The notes below the pieces were generated by a model that worked only from the letters and a program-made list of their open reading frames with translations, had not been told where the DNA came from and did no database searches. From Calycina herbarum (taxonomy: Eukaryota > Ascomycota > Leotiomycetes > Helotiales > Pezizellaceae), in assembly GCA_001414485.1 (NCBI GenBank), contig LLEY01000214.1, positions 27,081 to 91,080 on the forward strand: 64,000 nt of DNA. The letters run 5' to 3'. This document shows positions 32,091-44,441 of the stretch, piece by piece. The stretch's first letter is position 1. Every line of letters begins with the position of its first letter. A program made the translations under genes and the position numbers.

Positions 32091-35000
32091 CTAAGCAGAA
32101 AAAGAAGTTCTGCGAGATGCCATATCCGCCATAGAAACCTCCAATGCAGCTTGGAGATCCCTAGCTTCCATCTCGGATATCGCTTTCTCGGATTCTAGTG
32201 ACTCTTGAAGTGCAATTGTAATTTCATCTCTTGTTTCCAAAGATTCTTGCATTGCTGCTGCAAGTTCTCGAGACTCCCGTTCGATGACTGTGCTATCTTC
32301 GCTCAATGCAGGGGTGAGTGGTGAGACTAGTGGTGTGTTACCACTAGTGTATGCTGGTGGTGTGGTATGTGAGGTTGGTCGAGGTCTAAATGTGCTTGCA
32401 GAGTAGAGGTTCGTTGGTGCACTCAACTCGCTAATTTCGCTTCCGCCTAACTCACTTACTGTCCCTGCTGATGGTTCATAAGCTGGAGATAGCCCGGAGT
32501 AATGTGCAAATTGGGTGCTAGTTTGGTTGTCCGAGTAAACACTCTCTGAATAGCGACTTGGGGACGGTGGGTACTCCGGGTTGCTTCGTTCGCTTGCTAT
32601 TGGTTTTCTCCTTATACTGTTGGAGTAGACGCTTTCGGAGTAGCGACTGGGAGAGGGTGCTTGCCAAGCATCGCTACGGACACTTGGTGGTGGTGGATGG
32701 TTTGTTTGAACTATTGAGCGCCAATTTTCGATTGGATTCTCGTTTAGACCGTTCAATTCCCTTCGAATACCAGTCGTAGGTGGTGGGCTATGAAGTTCTG
32801 CGGGGTGAAGTTGTGACCCTCTCGTGGGAGTGGCATCTAGCTCCTGATGCTGGCTCTGTGGATTCTGACTTTGTGTTCTCGCTTGCGACATACTTTCTCG
32901 TGGGTACCGACTTTCGATTCCTCCCATGTCTTGAGGTAAAGAATTTAAAGCATCTTGCGTCAAAGCAATATCCTCTGACCGATTGATCCCCATAAAGTCC
33001 TGAAATCTCTTAACGATCCTTGCAACTTCCTCCTTCGTGGCATGCTGTCTTTCCGCGAAAAATGCTCCGTAATCCTTTTGTGAATGCAAAATAGCCCCTT
33101 GGGTACCATCAACGGCACTTGTGTTGAGACTCTTGTAAAGTCCAAGAGCTGGATAAGCTATCCCACCCACGATTGCGTAGTGTGGTGATAGAAACAGCCC
33201 CCCGACTCCTTTACCAAAGCCACTTACAAATCCTTTTGCGCCCTTATCTCGCGCACCTTTGTAAGGTTCCGTAAACAACCCCACATAGCCGTCATAAATT
33301 CCATACGCAAAAGCTTTACCCCCTTTTACGGTACCAGACTTCCAATTTGTAATTGGGCCATGATCTCGAACCTTGCCACCGTAAAGCTTGGGCTAACTCT
33401 CTTTAGCATGTGTCAATATGAAAGAGGGATGACGCTATGAGCTTACCGCTGCGTGTAAACCATCCGCAAGCGCAACCGGGACATCAATCGCCGTTTTCAC
33501 AAACGCATTCCCTAGTTTACCAAATCCTCTTCCCAAAGCCCTTCCTGCTGCTCTTCCGGCGTGGGGTTTTTGTGAAACCTCTGACTGAACGTGGTCTCCT
33601 ATACTTCGCGTCTCGCTATTTACGGTTGTCCCATCTTCACTGGGCGATTGGTATTTTGTTATAGCAAGTGAACGACCCTTCTGTGTGGGTAAAGAAGCCT
33701 GAGAGGATGATGTTAGATGTAAAGATGTTGTAGACGAGGCCGTTCTAGAAAGATCACTCCGCGCGCGTCGATACTCCGCCGTAGGCTCGCTAACAAGATT
33801 TCCTATTGAAGCACCGACATTCATGACTGAATCAAAGGCAGCTGAGGTTGTTGCGGTGACAGGATCCCAGCGTTGATTTTCGGAATATATAGGTTTGGAT
33901 TTGTATCTACAAAACGAAAGTCAGTGAATGTTCTGTCATCTTATTGGCCAAAATTAAAAAGTGGGTCGCTTAATGAGGATTCGTACAATCTCAAATCCTT
34001 CACATTGATTTTCTTCTCTTCTACTAAGACGCTAGCGGCTCTGTGGCTTAATCTCAGAACAATCTTATCTTTCCCCTTTTTCGTTTTTAGTGACCATGTT
34101 GCTGGAGAATCTGGTAGCATCGAGCAGCTCATATCCTTCACGCTCAGGTGTCTGTGGAAGGAATCGACAGCCGTCTTGACTCCGTTCTCGGTACTCATTT
34201 TATCGGCGATTGTGCCAGCTGCCATAAGAGCCTCGGAAGAAAGAAGGAATCGAATCGCGGAGGAGAGAATTTCGGGATTCATGTTTTTCGCATCGATTGG
34301 AGGTGGGCCTGCTCCGGCCACTGATACCATGTTACCCCAAAAGGGTTGACTAGAATTAAGCTGTGAGCGACCAATCAATTTTAAAGGCTGTCTGGGATTA
34401 CTTACTCTCCAAAAAATGGGACGATGCAGGTAGGTCGACCGTTGAGTAAGCCACAAGCCGTTGTGCCAGCACCGCCGTGATGAATTACCGCGCTGACTTG
34501 TTGGAAAAGCCATTCTATAAAAAATTGGGTTAGTCTTAAAGAAGAGAATTGAATGAGTAAGTTTTGTCGTACCATGAGGGCAATCATCGATAAAAAGCAC
34601 GCTCTCATCTTTAAACCCTGTACCGAGTTTACTCCACCCCTTTGACACGATTGCTCTCACCCCGCAATCCCTCACTGCTGCCAATATTGTTTCAGTCATC
34701 GCATGCGCATCATCCATAACAATACTTCCGAAACCAATGTAAATTGGTACGGAACCTGATTTAATAAATTCATCGATCTCGGGTGGCGGAGTATATGATG
34801 GTGCAGCTCGGAAGAAAAAGCCGCAAACATCTATCATTTTGTTAGTTCCATCATTTATGCTGGGGAGTCTGATCTGTACCAATCGTTGAAGGCCAATCTA
34901 TTGGTTTTGGAACAAGAGCTGGGGACCAGCAGTACGTAAATGGCACCTTCCCAGTTTGTATTAAATTCGAGTCAAACATGGCGGGCGCCGGTTCAAGATC

Positions 35001-36090
35001 TAGTGTTGTTTTCCTCCACGCATTAATAATAGACCCCAAGCTATAATAAAGTTAGCAAACCTCTTTTAAGCACATACGCAATACTCACCCCTGCCAAGTC
35101 ATCATATCCACCATTCCATATGACAGAAAATTAATCATTTTCGGATCCGCATTCGAAGGTTGAATATTCGCCAGAGGGTGGGGGAATGCTCTCGTAGCCG
35201 TCCAAGGCATTGTAAACATGAGATGAACTGGTATTCCCAGTGCTTGGGCGCAGTGCACATGTGCGAAACTCGGTGGATTGGCGATAATTGCTTCTGCAAC
35301 GAATGGGATATTTGTTTTCGGATCGGGTTCGATGCATGATCTCCAGCAGCCTTCTAACATTTCTTTGACCATTTTTCGTTTTCTTCCAATATCGCCTGCT
35401 CGAACAGTTTCCATTTTTGGGATAATGCCGGGGTTTTTGACCATGTACTACGAGTGTTAGGAACGGACTTCAATGAAATTGGATAGGCGATTGAAGGATA
35501 CTCACAGCCATCAGATCCGCGGGGTCTCCTCCAATTGGGAAAAATTCGAGACCAGACTTTGTGACGAAATCGTCGAAAACATCATGTGTTGCTATTCTTA
35601 TTCGGTGACCAACTGCCTGCAATTCTTGTCCGAGAGCGACAAAAGGCTGCACATCGCCTATAATTCCAATCAGTCGCCATTTATCTCATGGGAGGCTCTC
35701 AGTCCATGCCACTCACCTCGACTACCGACAATCTGAATAACAATATTGAGTAAAGGGAATGAACGATTCGGAGTCGCAAAACTTTGTGCAATTGGAATTG
35801 GTGGGGGTTCGTATTCTGGAAGTGGCGGAAGTGATTGTTCTAGAAATAATTTGGTATCGCCATTGAATTGCATGCTAATTCTGCCATTATCTGTAAAGAA
35901 TGCAAAGTGAGCTTCTATTCGGAAAACATAGTGTTCTACTAAACAAAGGAGTTTGAAATATACCTAATACTGAGGTACTGATGTGGCCATCATTCCCATT
36001 CAAATGTAGTTCGTATTGAGGAGGAGCATCCCAATCAATTTCCTCCTCTCGTCGACTTTCAAGACTCGCCCTATTTTCTGGTCTCCCCAT
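32091..36090 (-). CDS. Sterol/UDP-glycosyltransferase with a UIM-like C-terminal tail
   Basis: Ten exons give 1,154 residues. Introns are 35,891-35,963, 35,658-35,716, 35,448-35,505, 35,041-35,088, 34,831-34,879, 34,515-34,572, 34,350-34,405, 33,907-33,986 and 33,393-33,446, and all phases agree. [15 protein letters not shown] (about 95-110) is the glycosyltransferase-28 N-terminal signature. The UDP-sugar site contains IYIGFGS, then [20 protein letters not shown] (about 420-440) and PFFGDQPFWG. This is the fold of fungal sterol 3-beta-glucosyltransferases, although the PH/GRAM part of Atg26 is absent. A C-terminal [10 protein letters not shown] region common in fungal homologues follows. The tail has a duplicated Ser/Tyr motif ([12 protein letters not shown]) and three successive A-x3-S helices ([30 protein letters not shown]) that look like ubiquitin-interacting motifs. 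The gene looks intact. Confidence 0.9.
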
Positions 36091-37353
36091 CTTGGAAATG
36101 GTACTTTATTCGATATATTCGCGATTCAATTCGGGAAGGGAGTGCGGAATTGATAAAACAGTAGAAGAGCAGAAAAAAGGTAGAAAGAAGAATGAAAAAT
36201 GTTTGGACAAAAAAAATGAAGGGAGGGGAAGCTTTTACTTTTGAACAGAGGGATTTTCAGGTACTTGGAATCAAATAAGCTTTAAAGCTTGCGGGACGAG
36301 GTACTATCCCCCCCCCTTAAGTAAATGTAAGCGCACGGCCGCTGTGCCATACTAAATGTCTGTGCACTCTACATTTACTTTAGGGGGGGATAGTTCGAAG
36401 TGAGTCTCTGGATCCGCTTCTGGATTGCAGGGAAACGTCCGTAAGTTCAGCCGATCATAAGGGGGGCACGGTTATCTTTGTCTTTTTACGAGTGCGAATG
36501 CGAGAGTCGGACAAGGTTCTGACGCGTCCGGTTCAGATTCGAAACGTTTTTATTACTTGGTAAGAACGCAATACCGGTACGCGTATCGCCGTATCGTCGT
36601 ACTTATACCAGACCCTGTGTCATGAAGATGCGGAACATGCCGTGATCGAAACTAAGAAATACCATACGCAAGTATCTCCTGCAAGAAGAGAAAAAATAAG
36701 GGAAAGTGAAGAATTGAGGCTGAGGATGTCTTAACACTTGGCAGTGCTGGAATAACTGATAGAATTCTATAATGTTTCTAAGAACATGGATCGGAAATAA
36801 TGAAAAGTAGAAGATTTATATCATCACGAAAACTTTTGGGTGCTGGGTGTGATGGCCAGCATAATAATCACATCTAGCACACTTTAGCCTTAAGTGTGCC
36901 GACAGTACACTTCTAGAATGGTTGTGCTGGATGTGCTGGATGTGTTAGCGCAATAATTTATGTTTAGTAGTTGTAATAACCTCTGCGTACATAATGTACA
37001 TACGCATGGTATACACATGCGCCTATCCATTGTATAAGGAACATCTTCCTAAGTAAACTTTAGCTTAATCGCTTGATTTATCGCTCGCTTTTTCAATCCG
37101 TTATGGTTTCGTATAACCAGGTAGTATGCGAAGAAGCAGGAGGCTAGTCATGTGATCGTGAAATCGCGGGACTCGGCAGACGAGTCAGCCTCAGCGCCAA
37201 GGATGCCAAGGCCGACTCGCATCATATACGGCGCTGTATATGCTACACTTATATATAAATCATCTGCAAAGCATAGTCTTGGAATTCTCTATCGCAGAAC
37301 GTACAGGTGAGGGTTTTGGGAGGATCGTGAATTGAATATAAATTGCTAAAAAT
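36091..37353. other. Intergenic region with a foldback element
   Basis: This 1.3-kb gap holds the MITE-like palindrome at 36,303-36,394 and short TGCTGGATG/GTGTGCC repeats around 36,850-36,950. No coding frame or RNA gene is supported. Confidence 0.45.
36303..36394. mobile_element. Foldback MITE-like element, 92 bp
   Basis: The arms ACTATCCCCCC...TTAAGTAAATGT (36,303-36,328) and ACATTTACTTTAGGGGGGGATAGT (36,371-36,394) are near-perfect reverse complements around a 42-bp centre that contains GCGCACGGCCGCTGTGCC. The whole could fold into one hairpin. The class is not identifiable and no target duplication is obvious. Confidence 0.6.
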
Positions 37354-38849
37354 TTACCCAATTCTGTGTCTTTTGTCAACTAGTGCCCTGACTTCCGTTG
37401 TCGACAACTTGCTGTCAATCTGCGCCTCCGCATCCTGATTCTTAATAACATTACGATTCCGCTGTATGAAAGTCCACAAGCTACAGATTGCTACTACAAC
37501 TATTGTTAAAGGCACAACAATTGCCCAGTAGATGGATGAACTAGGATTCCATTTCCGGAAGGGAATTGCGAAAACGGCAGCTACAAATGTCCCAGGAAGA
37601 AAGAGCATCGCGATACCTGCCAGGGCTTTTTGAGACGATGAATCCCGTTGAGTTGCGACAGAGATGATTTTAGAAGCTTTAACAATTTCGTGGTTCACAA
37701 GTGTGTCATTCTGTGCGATTACATCTAATAACTACACATTGTAATAATCAGGATTGGTAATCTAAAGCAATTTTCATCTAATAACAATACAGGGTAATAT
37801 ATGGAAAGAATGAAAGTACTAACTGCTCGTAGCTGGGCCTCAATTCGAACTTGAAAGTACTCTATATCAACCCTTTGCATTTTTGCCCGTTGCTGTAACA
37901 CCTTGATGTTATTCGCTAATGAGCACTGGCTGATAGAACAATACGAGGCACCGGTAGAATGTGAGGATGGGGACGAAGACATGGACAATATCACTGAGTC
38001 CAAACTTTGCTTTTCTTCTTGAATTTTCGTTTCCTTTTGCGTTTGCTTTTCCTCTCGAATTTGCTCCAGAATGAAGTTATTAAGTTCTTCAATGACCTTT
38101 ATTTTCCTTAGACATGAGGCAGTTTTGGTATTGTAGCCGCTGACCTTGGCCGAGAGTACTGCAAGATCATCCATAGGAGGAGCCTCGCTTCGATTATGCC
38201 ACTGGTGGTATCCAGTTCGCACCTCCACCCCACGCACCGCATCTTTGATTGAATACTGGAGGCGATCCACGTCAGTGCTCAACAGCAGACTACAAAGAAA
38301 CGCAAGCATCATGTCTTGATCTGAGAACGCCTTCCAATTTGCCTCCAAAAGTGCCTTAAACCTGTCGATATGAGGCGCGCTCGCCAGGCAGACTGCTTGG
38401 GTGAGATTTGCGGGGTTATCCTGTGATGACCAAATTAGAGCCAGTTTAGGGTGGTAAGTAATCGAGTAGGCGCGAGAATTGTGGTCGTTTCCACCAGTGA
38501 ATGGAAGTGCGGCAACGCCTGCGAATGCCGTTCTGTGGTAACCGTATGCCTGGCTGAGTTCAAAAGCATGTATGACCTCATGGAAGGTGTTCGCGGCTAT
38601 TTTGTATTGACTCTCGATACGGTCATGTTCCACCCAGACTATTTTGACATTTGGCAGCGACTTGGTGCTGTTGTTGTCGTGCGCGAGCCATTGACTTGTA
38701 TCATTTTCGTGAATAGTGAGATGCGTTGCAGCGTGAGGTTGAGTGTGTGTTTCGTGTTTGACTTCGGTAACGGAAAGGGTGTTATGAGCTCCAAAAGAAG
38801 TTGGGTCCCATACCTCGTCTCGATCGATTAGATATTGAAAAACATCCAT
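37354..38849 (-). CDS. CorA-like two-transmembrane protein
   Basis: Two exons, 37,824-38,849 and 37,354-37,731, joined across a 92-nt GTTAGT-AG intron, give 467 residues. A long soluble N-terminus leads into a coiled region (KIKVIEELNNFILEQIREEKQTQKE; VLQQRAKMQRVDIEYFQVRIEAQL). Two TM helices follow (ALAGIAMLFLPGTFVAAVFAIPF and SIYWAIVVPLTIVVVAICSLW). The MLFLPGTFVAAVF text before the second helix is typical of the many fungal CorA-like proteins, which share the CorA Mg2+ channel topology but often lack the GMN filter. No GMN is visible here, so ion transport is uncertain. The protein ends RHRIG shortly after the second helix, so little of it lies on the far side. Confidence 0.75.
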
Positions 38850-39501
38850 TACTTGTGATTACCGACTATAGTTGGCATCAGGGAAACGGTGTTGGTTATA
38901 TCATATATTTGCTCGATTGTGGTAAGGCTGTGTCCATAGCACAACACACCGATCACCGATCGCCGATCGACGATCTATATAATATATTTTGCCTAAAGGT
39001 CTGCATCCAAGGCTTACTTGCAAGGCGATTTTACGCCTTGCCATTTTCAAACGCACGGAAACGCTTCAGCCCGTATATTGATTTATTAAAGCATGGAACC
39101 CGATATTCATTGAAGTTATAGAGCATATTTATCTGCCGGCTTGGGCTTCAAATGAATTTCAGTTGTTTTTTGCAATCCAATTTCCATATAGGCTAGAAAA
39201 AATGTGGTGGCGATAACCAACCTTCTTCATGCATGCCAAATCCTGATGCCAGCGCATGGTGGCTGCAGCTGACTTGACAGTGCACCATTAGACGCTGTCG
39301 AAACGCGGACGATAAGGCAACAGCAAACCATTCGAATAAGCCGGCTGCTCAGCCACTACTATAAGCCTCACACTCTCTCAAAGTGGCAAATGGCTGGCTG
39401 ACTGACTTGAATAACTACCCTAGAACTTATGTAACTTTACACATTACTTATTCCCAGATTGATTACTCGGACTATCCTACTTGAATCTCAATTCTAGGAA
39501 T
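38850..39501. promoter_or_regulatory. Divergent promoter between the CorA-like and DUF2235 genes
   Basis: This 652-bp gap holds four CGATC cores exactly 7 bp apart at 38,950-38,975, followed by a TATATAATATAT box. They lie about 100-130 bp upstream of the CorA-like start codon. No coding frame is supported. The repeats could be a clustered transcription-factor site. Confidence 0.45.
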
Positions 39502-41224
39502 ATGGCATCGCTGAGAGATGAACAAAATTACCATTCCGCAACACCTGTGAACACTTCAAGTGAGACATTAGGCGATGATCGTGGGCATCCCGTAAAATTT
39601 TTACTACCAGCCCAGGAAAAAATTAGGGAAGATCCGATAAAAAAGGGTCAGAAAAAGAAGATCATAGTTTGCTGTGATGGCACGCATAAAAATGAAGTTC
39701 TTCTGGGCCCATTGAGTAATGTCTCTCGCATCTCGCGGTGCATCACGCCAGTTGACAAAGATGGTGTCCAGCAAGTGGTGTACTACCAGCCAGGACTTGG
39801 TACGGACCCGGAAAAACGACGATTGTGGACCAACAAATATAAGGAGGTCATTGGAGAAGGTTCGTTGTTCTCGGTTCTCTGTTTTTGTCTCGTCGTTGAA
39901 CTATATGGCCAACGATACTGACCCGGTGCAGGAATAGACGAAACCATCCGCGAAGCGTACAGCTTCATATGTCACAACTACACCCAACCGGACGATGAAA
40001 TCTATCTTTTCGGTTATTCACGTGGAGCTTTCACGGCGCGTTGTGTTGCTCAACTGATAAACGATGTTGGGCTACTTACGAAAGCTGGTCTATTGAATCT
40101 ACTCCTACTCTATAGCGTGTGGGCAGGACAGGGGGATCTTGAGTACTTCAAGAAACTCCTGGCTGGAAATGTGCTGCGGAAGAATATTCGTATCCGAGCT
40201 TGCGCAGTATGGGATACTGTGGGTTCCATTGGAGTGCCTAGAGGAGCAATGTTCTCGCAACCTCCACCGGAACACTTGAATTTTGTTAATTCAGAACTAT
40301 GCCCCAACATTGACAACGCTTTTCAAGCACTTGCGCTTCATGAGCATCGCCGCCACTATCGACCTATCCTTTGGAAGTCCACTAACGCAGCTCAGAATCT
40401 TAAACAATGTTGGTTTCTTGGATATCACGGTGATGTCGGTGGTGGAAGAAAGGATGGGGCCTTGGCTCATTTCGCTCTCGTCTGGATGATAGATCAACTT
40501 AAAGACTGCCTTGATTTTGATGTCAATGGCCTGTGGATTCCACCAAAGTTAGAGCAGAAACGGGGACAGGACATAAGACACATAAGAGATCTTTGGGGGA
40601 CTTGGGAATTCAATCAGCGTTCCGAAAAAAGAACAAAAAAAGGTAAGACAAGAAACGAAGAAAGGAATAAAATTGCACTAACTGACAATATAAAAAGCTA
40701 TCATTAAAGATTCGATGAAGAACGTACACCTATTGGGCGGAGATCATTTGCGGGAGCCATGCCGCTACTTTTGGGACAAGAATGGAATGCGGTCGAGTCC
40801 GCCCAACGCCGAGATTTCAAATGAGAAGTTACACTTCTCCGTACGGATTCTACTTCAGAGCCCCATGATTTCCACGATCAGTGTTCCTTCTTGTCTTGAG
40901 GTGTCTAAATGCGAGCCAGTTAGTGGTGTCCAATGGACAATCGAGTCGCGTGACGGATCCGGAGATACCTATTTTATGAAGGAAGAAAAGGCAACCGCGT
41001 ATGAACTTAACTTGCTGCACACATGGCTCTTCTCGGAGACTAGTAATCTTTCCAATGATATGGATAGGTCTGCAACACGCGATATGATCAGAACGGCAAT
41101 GCCTGAATCCCTAACGAAGCTTATGACTCGGAATTTAAGTTGGACGTCTGCGAGATATATTGAAAAGCAAACGCACAAGGACCACATCGATAACGGTTTT
41201 CTCAGGTTATTTAAAAAGGTTTAG
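39502..41224 (+). CDS. DUF2235 alpha/beta-hydrolase (T6SS phospholipase-like fold)
   Basis: Three exons, 39,502-39,859, 39,932-40,642 and 40,698-41,224, give 531 residues. KKIIVCCDGTHKN (about 53-65) opens the domain. IYLFGYSRGAFTARCVA holds the nucleophile elbow G-x-S-R-G (Ser about 149). CAVWDTVGSIGVPRG and GYHGDVGGGRKDGALAHFALVWMID supply the remaining core, where most family members have an H-S-DVGGG variant. DUF2235 proteins are widespread in fungi and related to bacterial T6SS lipid hydrolases. The fungal substrates are unknown. The start is the first ATG in the conserved frame, after an in-frame stop-free leader. The C-terminal 170 residues are unassigned. The stop codon lies at the exact margin of the AT-rich repeat block, so the 3' UTR must run into it. 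Confidence 0.85.
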
Positions 41225-41558
41225 TTCGAAGTAAAGAGGAATTTAGTCCTATAGTTATTAATAGACGATAAAGAATGAAATAAATTAATTAATAGAAAGC
41301 GATGAAATTAATATAAATAGCGAATAAACTTTTCTTAAGAGACTAAATAACCTTCGGTTCTTCGAAGATGTAATATATTCTAGAATAAGTTAGGAAAAAA
41401 TCGCTATTATAAGTTGAAAAGTAAAGTAAAAGTAAAACTATATAAAATACTAATCTAAGTTAAACTTAGGTCTATTTCTATATAAGACTTATATCTCTTT
41501 ATTAGCTTTTTTACTAATCTTAAACAGATATAAACTTATAATATTAATATTATAAATA
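41225..41558. other. AT-rich boundary sequence
   Basis: AT-rich, stop-filled DNA between the DUF2235 stop and the first pogo element. No element end was recognised. Confidence 0.4.
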
Positions 41559-42522
41559 ACGTGATTTATCACCGAGTAGCGTATATTACCGAGTAGCGTA
41601 CTTTTCTCTACTTTACTACTTACTAACTTTAATACGCGTTTTCTTAATAACTAACTATAGAAATTCAAACCTAAGAAGCACGAATTATCCTAGCTATCGA
41701 GGCTATTTAAATATCTAAAAAACTTAGTCGCTGCTCTATTATAAAAATCTACAAAGTCTCTAAAATAACACTTCGACATAGAATAGCTAGCTAAATCTAT
41801 CGCTTTAAAACCAAACTTAATTATTATAAATTAAACGACTTAGAGAAGAAGACACTTATTTAATATATACTTAATCTAGATATAAGAGGATTTACGTCTC
41901 GACTAGCTAGTATAGAAGATATAGCGAATTATATTCTCGAATCGTAGAGAGGAAAACGCGTTAGTAAGCTCTAGATATATCGATTTATACAACGTCGACT
42001 AGAATTAAAAACGCGTTTTAATCGCGTTTATAACTTTCAAAGAGCTTTATACGAAGATCTAGAGCTTATTAGCACGTGATTTCGACTTATAGAGAATATA
42101 AGAGTAAAATATAATATTTTAGACTACGACTTTTATAACTTTAATAAGACAGGGTTTATAATAGGAATTATCTACTTAGTAATAGTTATAACTTATACTA
42201 ATTAATATAGTAGAGGTAAGACAGTTTAGCCTAGTAATTAGAAATAAGCTATAGTAATTACTAATATTAATAGCGAGGGTTAGAACGTGTCTCCGTTTTT
42301 AGTAGTTTAAGAGAAGAATTATCTCGCGAATTAGTATACTAAGAGCGGCCTTCTATATAACTAGGTTATTAAACTTATAAGTAATAGATAGACTAATAAT
42401 AAGATAAGCTTAGAATAGCTACAACACTTCGATAAATATACTCGTAGTTATACGAAAGAGCTATATCGAATACTAGTATTAGATAGGTATAAGAGTTATA
42501 AATTAGTTGTATTTTAAGAGTA

Positions 42523-44335
42523 ACGTATTTCCCGGTCGAGTAGATTATAAGAATACTAAAACGCGACACTCTACTTAAAAATTAAAAATACTACTACTAT
42601 ATCAAGCCTAGCCCTCTGATTAAGAGAGTCGTATTCTTTTAGCTATTTAAGCTTTTAAATCAGGTTAATTTAGAAGTATACGAGCTTATGTTAAAGCGTA
42701 CGACGTGTCTTATATATTCTTCTATAACCGATTACACGGACTACCTTTGCGACGCGACACTCTCTCTAATACTTAAAGACTTACCTCCAAAGAAGAGCTA
42801 GCTATTATACGATATATTCTCGACCTAGATTCGCGTGGATTCCTACCCTGGCTAGCAGCTGTCTAAGAAATAGCAGACCTTCTTCTCTCTAAACGCGACG
42901 CGCCTCTAGTAGGTAAGAATTAGACTTCTACCTTTGTTAAACGCTATATAGAGATTAAGACGAAATTCAGCCGTAAGTACGATTATAAAAGAGCTTAGTA
43001 CGAAGACTCTATAGTTCTTAGAGACTGGTTTAGGCTTATACGAAATATAATTACTAAATATAGGATTATAGAAGAGAATATATATAACTTCGACGAAGCT
43101 AGGTTTCTTATAGAGGTTATTACAACTGCTAAAGTTGTTATAAGCTTAGAGTTAAGGAATCGTCTAAAGACTACTTAGCTAGGAAATAAGGAGTAGGTTT
43201 CGATTATATAGAGTATAAACTCGTATAGTTAGACACTTCCTCTGTTTATTATTTTCAAGAGATAGTACTACCTCTTAGCTTAGTACGAGGAGTCAGGTCT
43301 CTTATAAGATTAGGTAATTATACTAAGTAAGAATAGATAGACGATAAACGAGATTAGATTTAAGTAGATTTAGTACTTTAATAAGTATATAAAAGGTTAT
43401 ATAGTCAAGCGATATAGACTTCTTATTCTTAATAGCTACGAGTTATATATTTTAGTTTAATTTTAGTAATACTATTAAGATAATAGTATTATTACTCTCT
43501 ATATACTACTATACTTATCTTATATTATTTAGTCTCTTAACGTTAGCTGTTTTAGCCTACTAAAGGTATTATATAATAAGTAGATTAAGAATCTCGTTCA
43601 GGTTAGAATTTAGTATATTACTAAGCTTAAGTTTCTTCTTATATTTAAAGAGGTATTTAAAGCTATATTTATAAAGTAGAATATTAAGAGTAGATTTCAA
43701 GTAACTAGCTTAGTTCTATACGATTCTAAGAACGTTCTTTCTTATCTTAATCTAAGGCTAAAAACACTAACTCTACTCTCTACAAACGAGCTAAACTAGA
43801 CTCTAAAGACGCTATAGAACGCTATAGAGCTTAAATTCTAGACTATATATCTTAAAAACTATATCGTATAATACTAAGATAGCTCTTCTATATTAATTAA
43901 CGAGGCATTTAATCAGCTTACTAAGAGGGCTTAAATTATAATATACGAAGCTACTCTTATAAGAGCTGAAATCAAGGCGTTATAAGAGATAAATCAGCTT
44001 AAAAAGAGGAGAGAGAGAAAACGAAAGAGACGTATTTACTAAGGTAGAAGTCTTATAGTTAAGAAAGGCGAGGAAATTATTTAAAGTACTTAAACTTAGT
44101 AGAAAGAGAGTAGTAATAATATATAGCGCTAGTGCTTCGAAGGTAAGCAGCGACGTTGTAGTTTATATAGTTAGGTTAGATATAATACTCGTATATATAA
44201 GGCACCTTAGAAATCGATTAATATAAGTAGCTAGGGGTTTTTTTTATAGTATTATTATAATATATTTAGAGTTGTCGCGTTTTAGTATTCTCGTAATCTA
44301 CTCGACCGAGTAATCTACTTAACCGGGAAATACGT
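42523..44335 (+). mobile_element. pogo/Fot1-type transposon 2, nested in transposon 1
   Basis: This 1,813-bp element has inverted repeats starting ACGTATTTCCCGG, with internal GGTCGAGTAGATTA units, and TA at 42,521-42,522 and 44,336-44,337. The plus-strand transposase is the most readable of the set: IYNFDEARFLIEVI, ILSKNR*TINEI, then a long Lys/Arg-rich C-terminus (QLKKRRERKRKRR). It interrupts the transposase of element 1 between the second and third catalytic regions. Confidence 0.9.
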
Positions 44336-44441
44336 TATTATAAACCTAATAATATTATTACTCTTTATCTACCTTCTTATTCCTCTTATTTAACCTAGCT
44401 ACTCGACGTTAGATATTTTAGTATTCTTAAATATATATATA

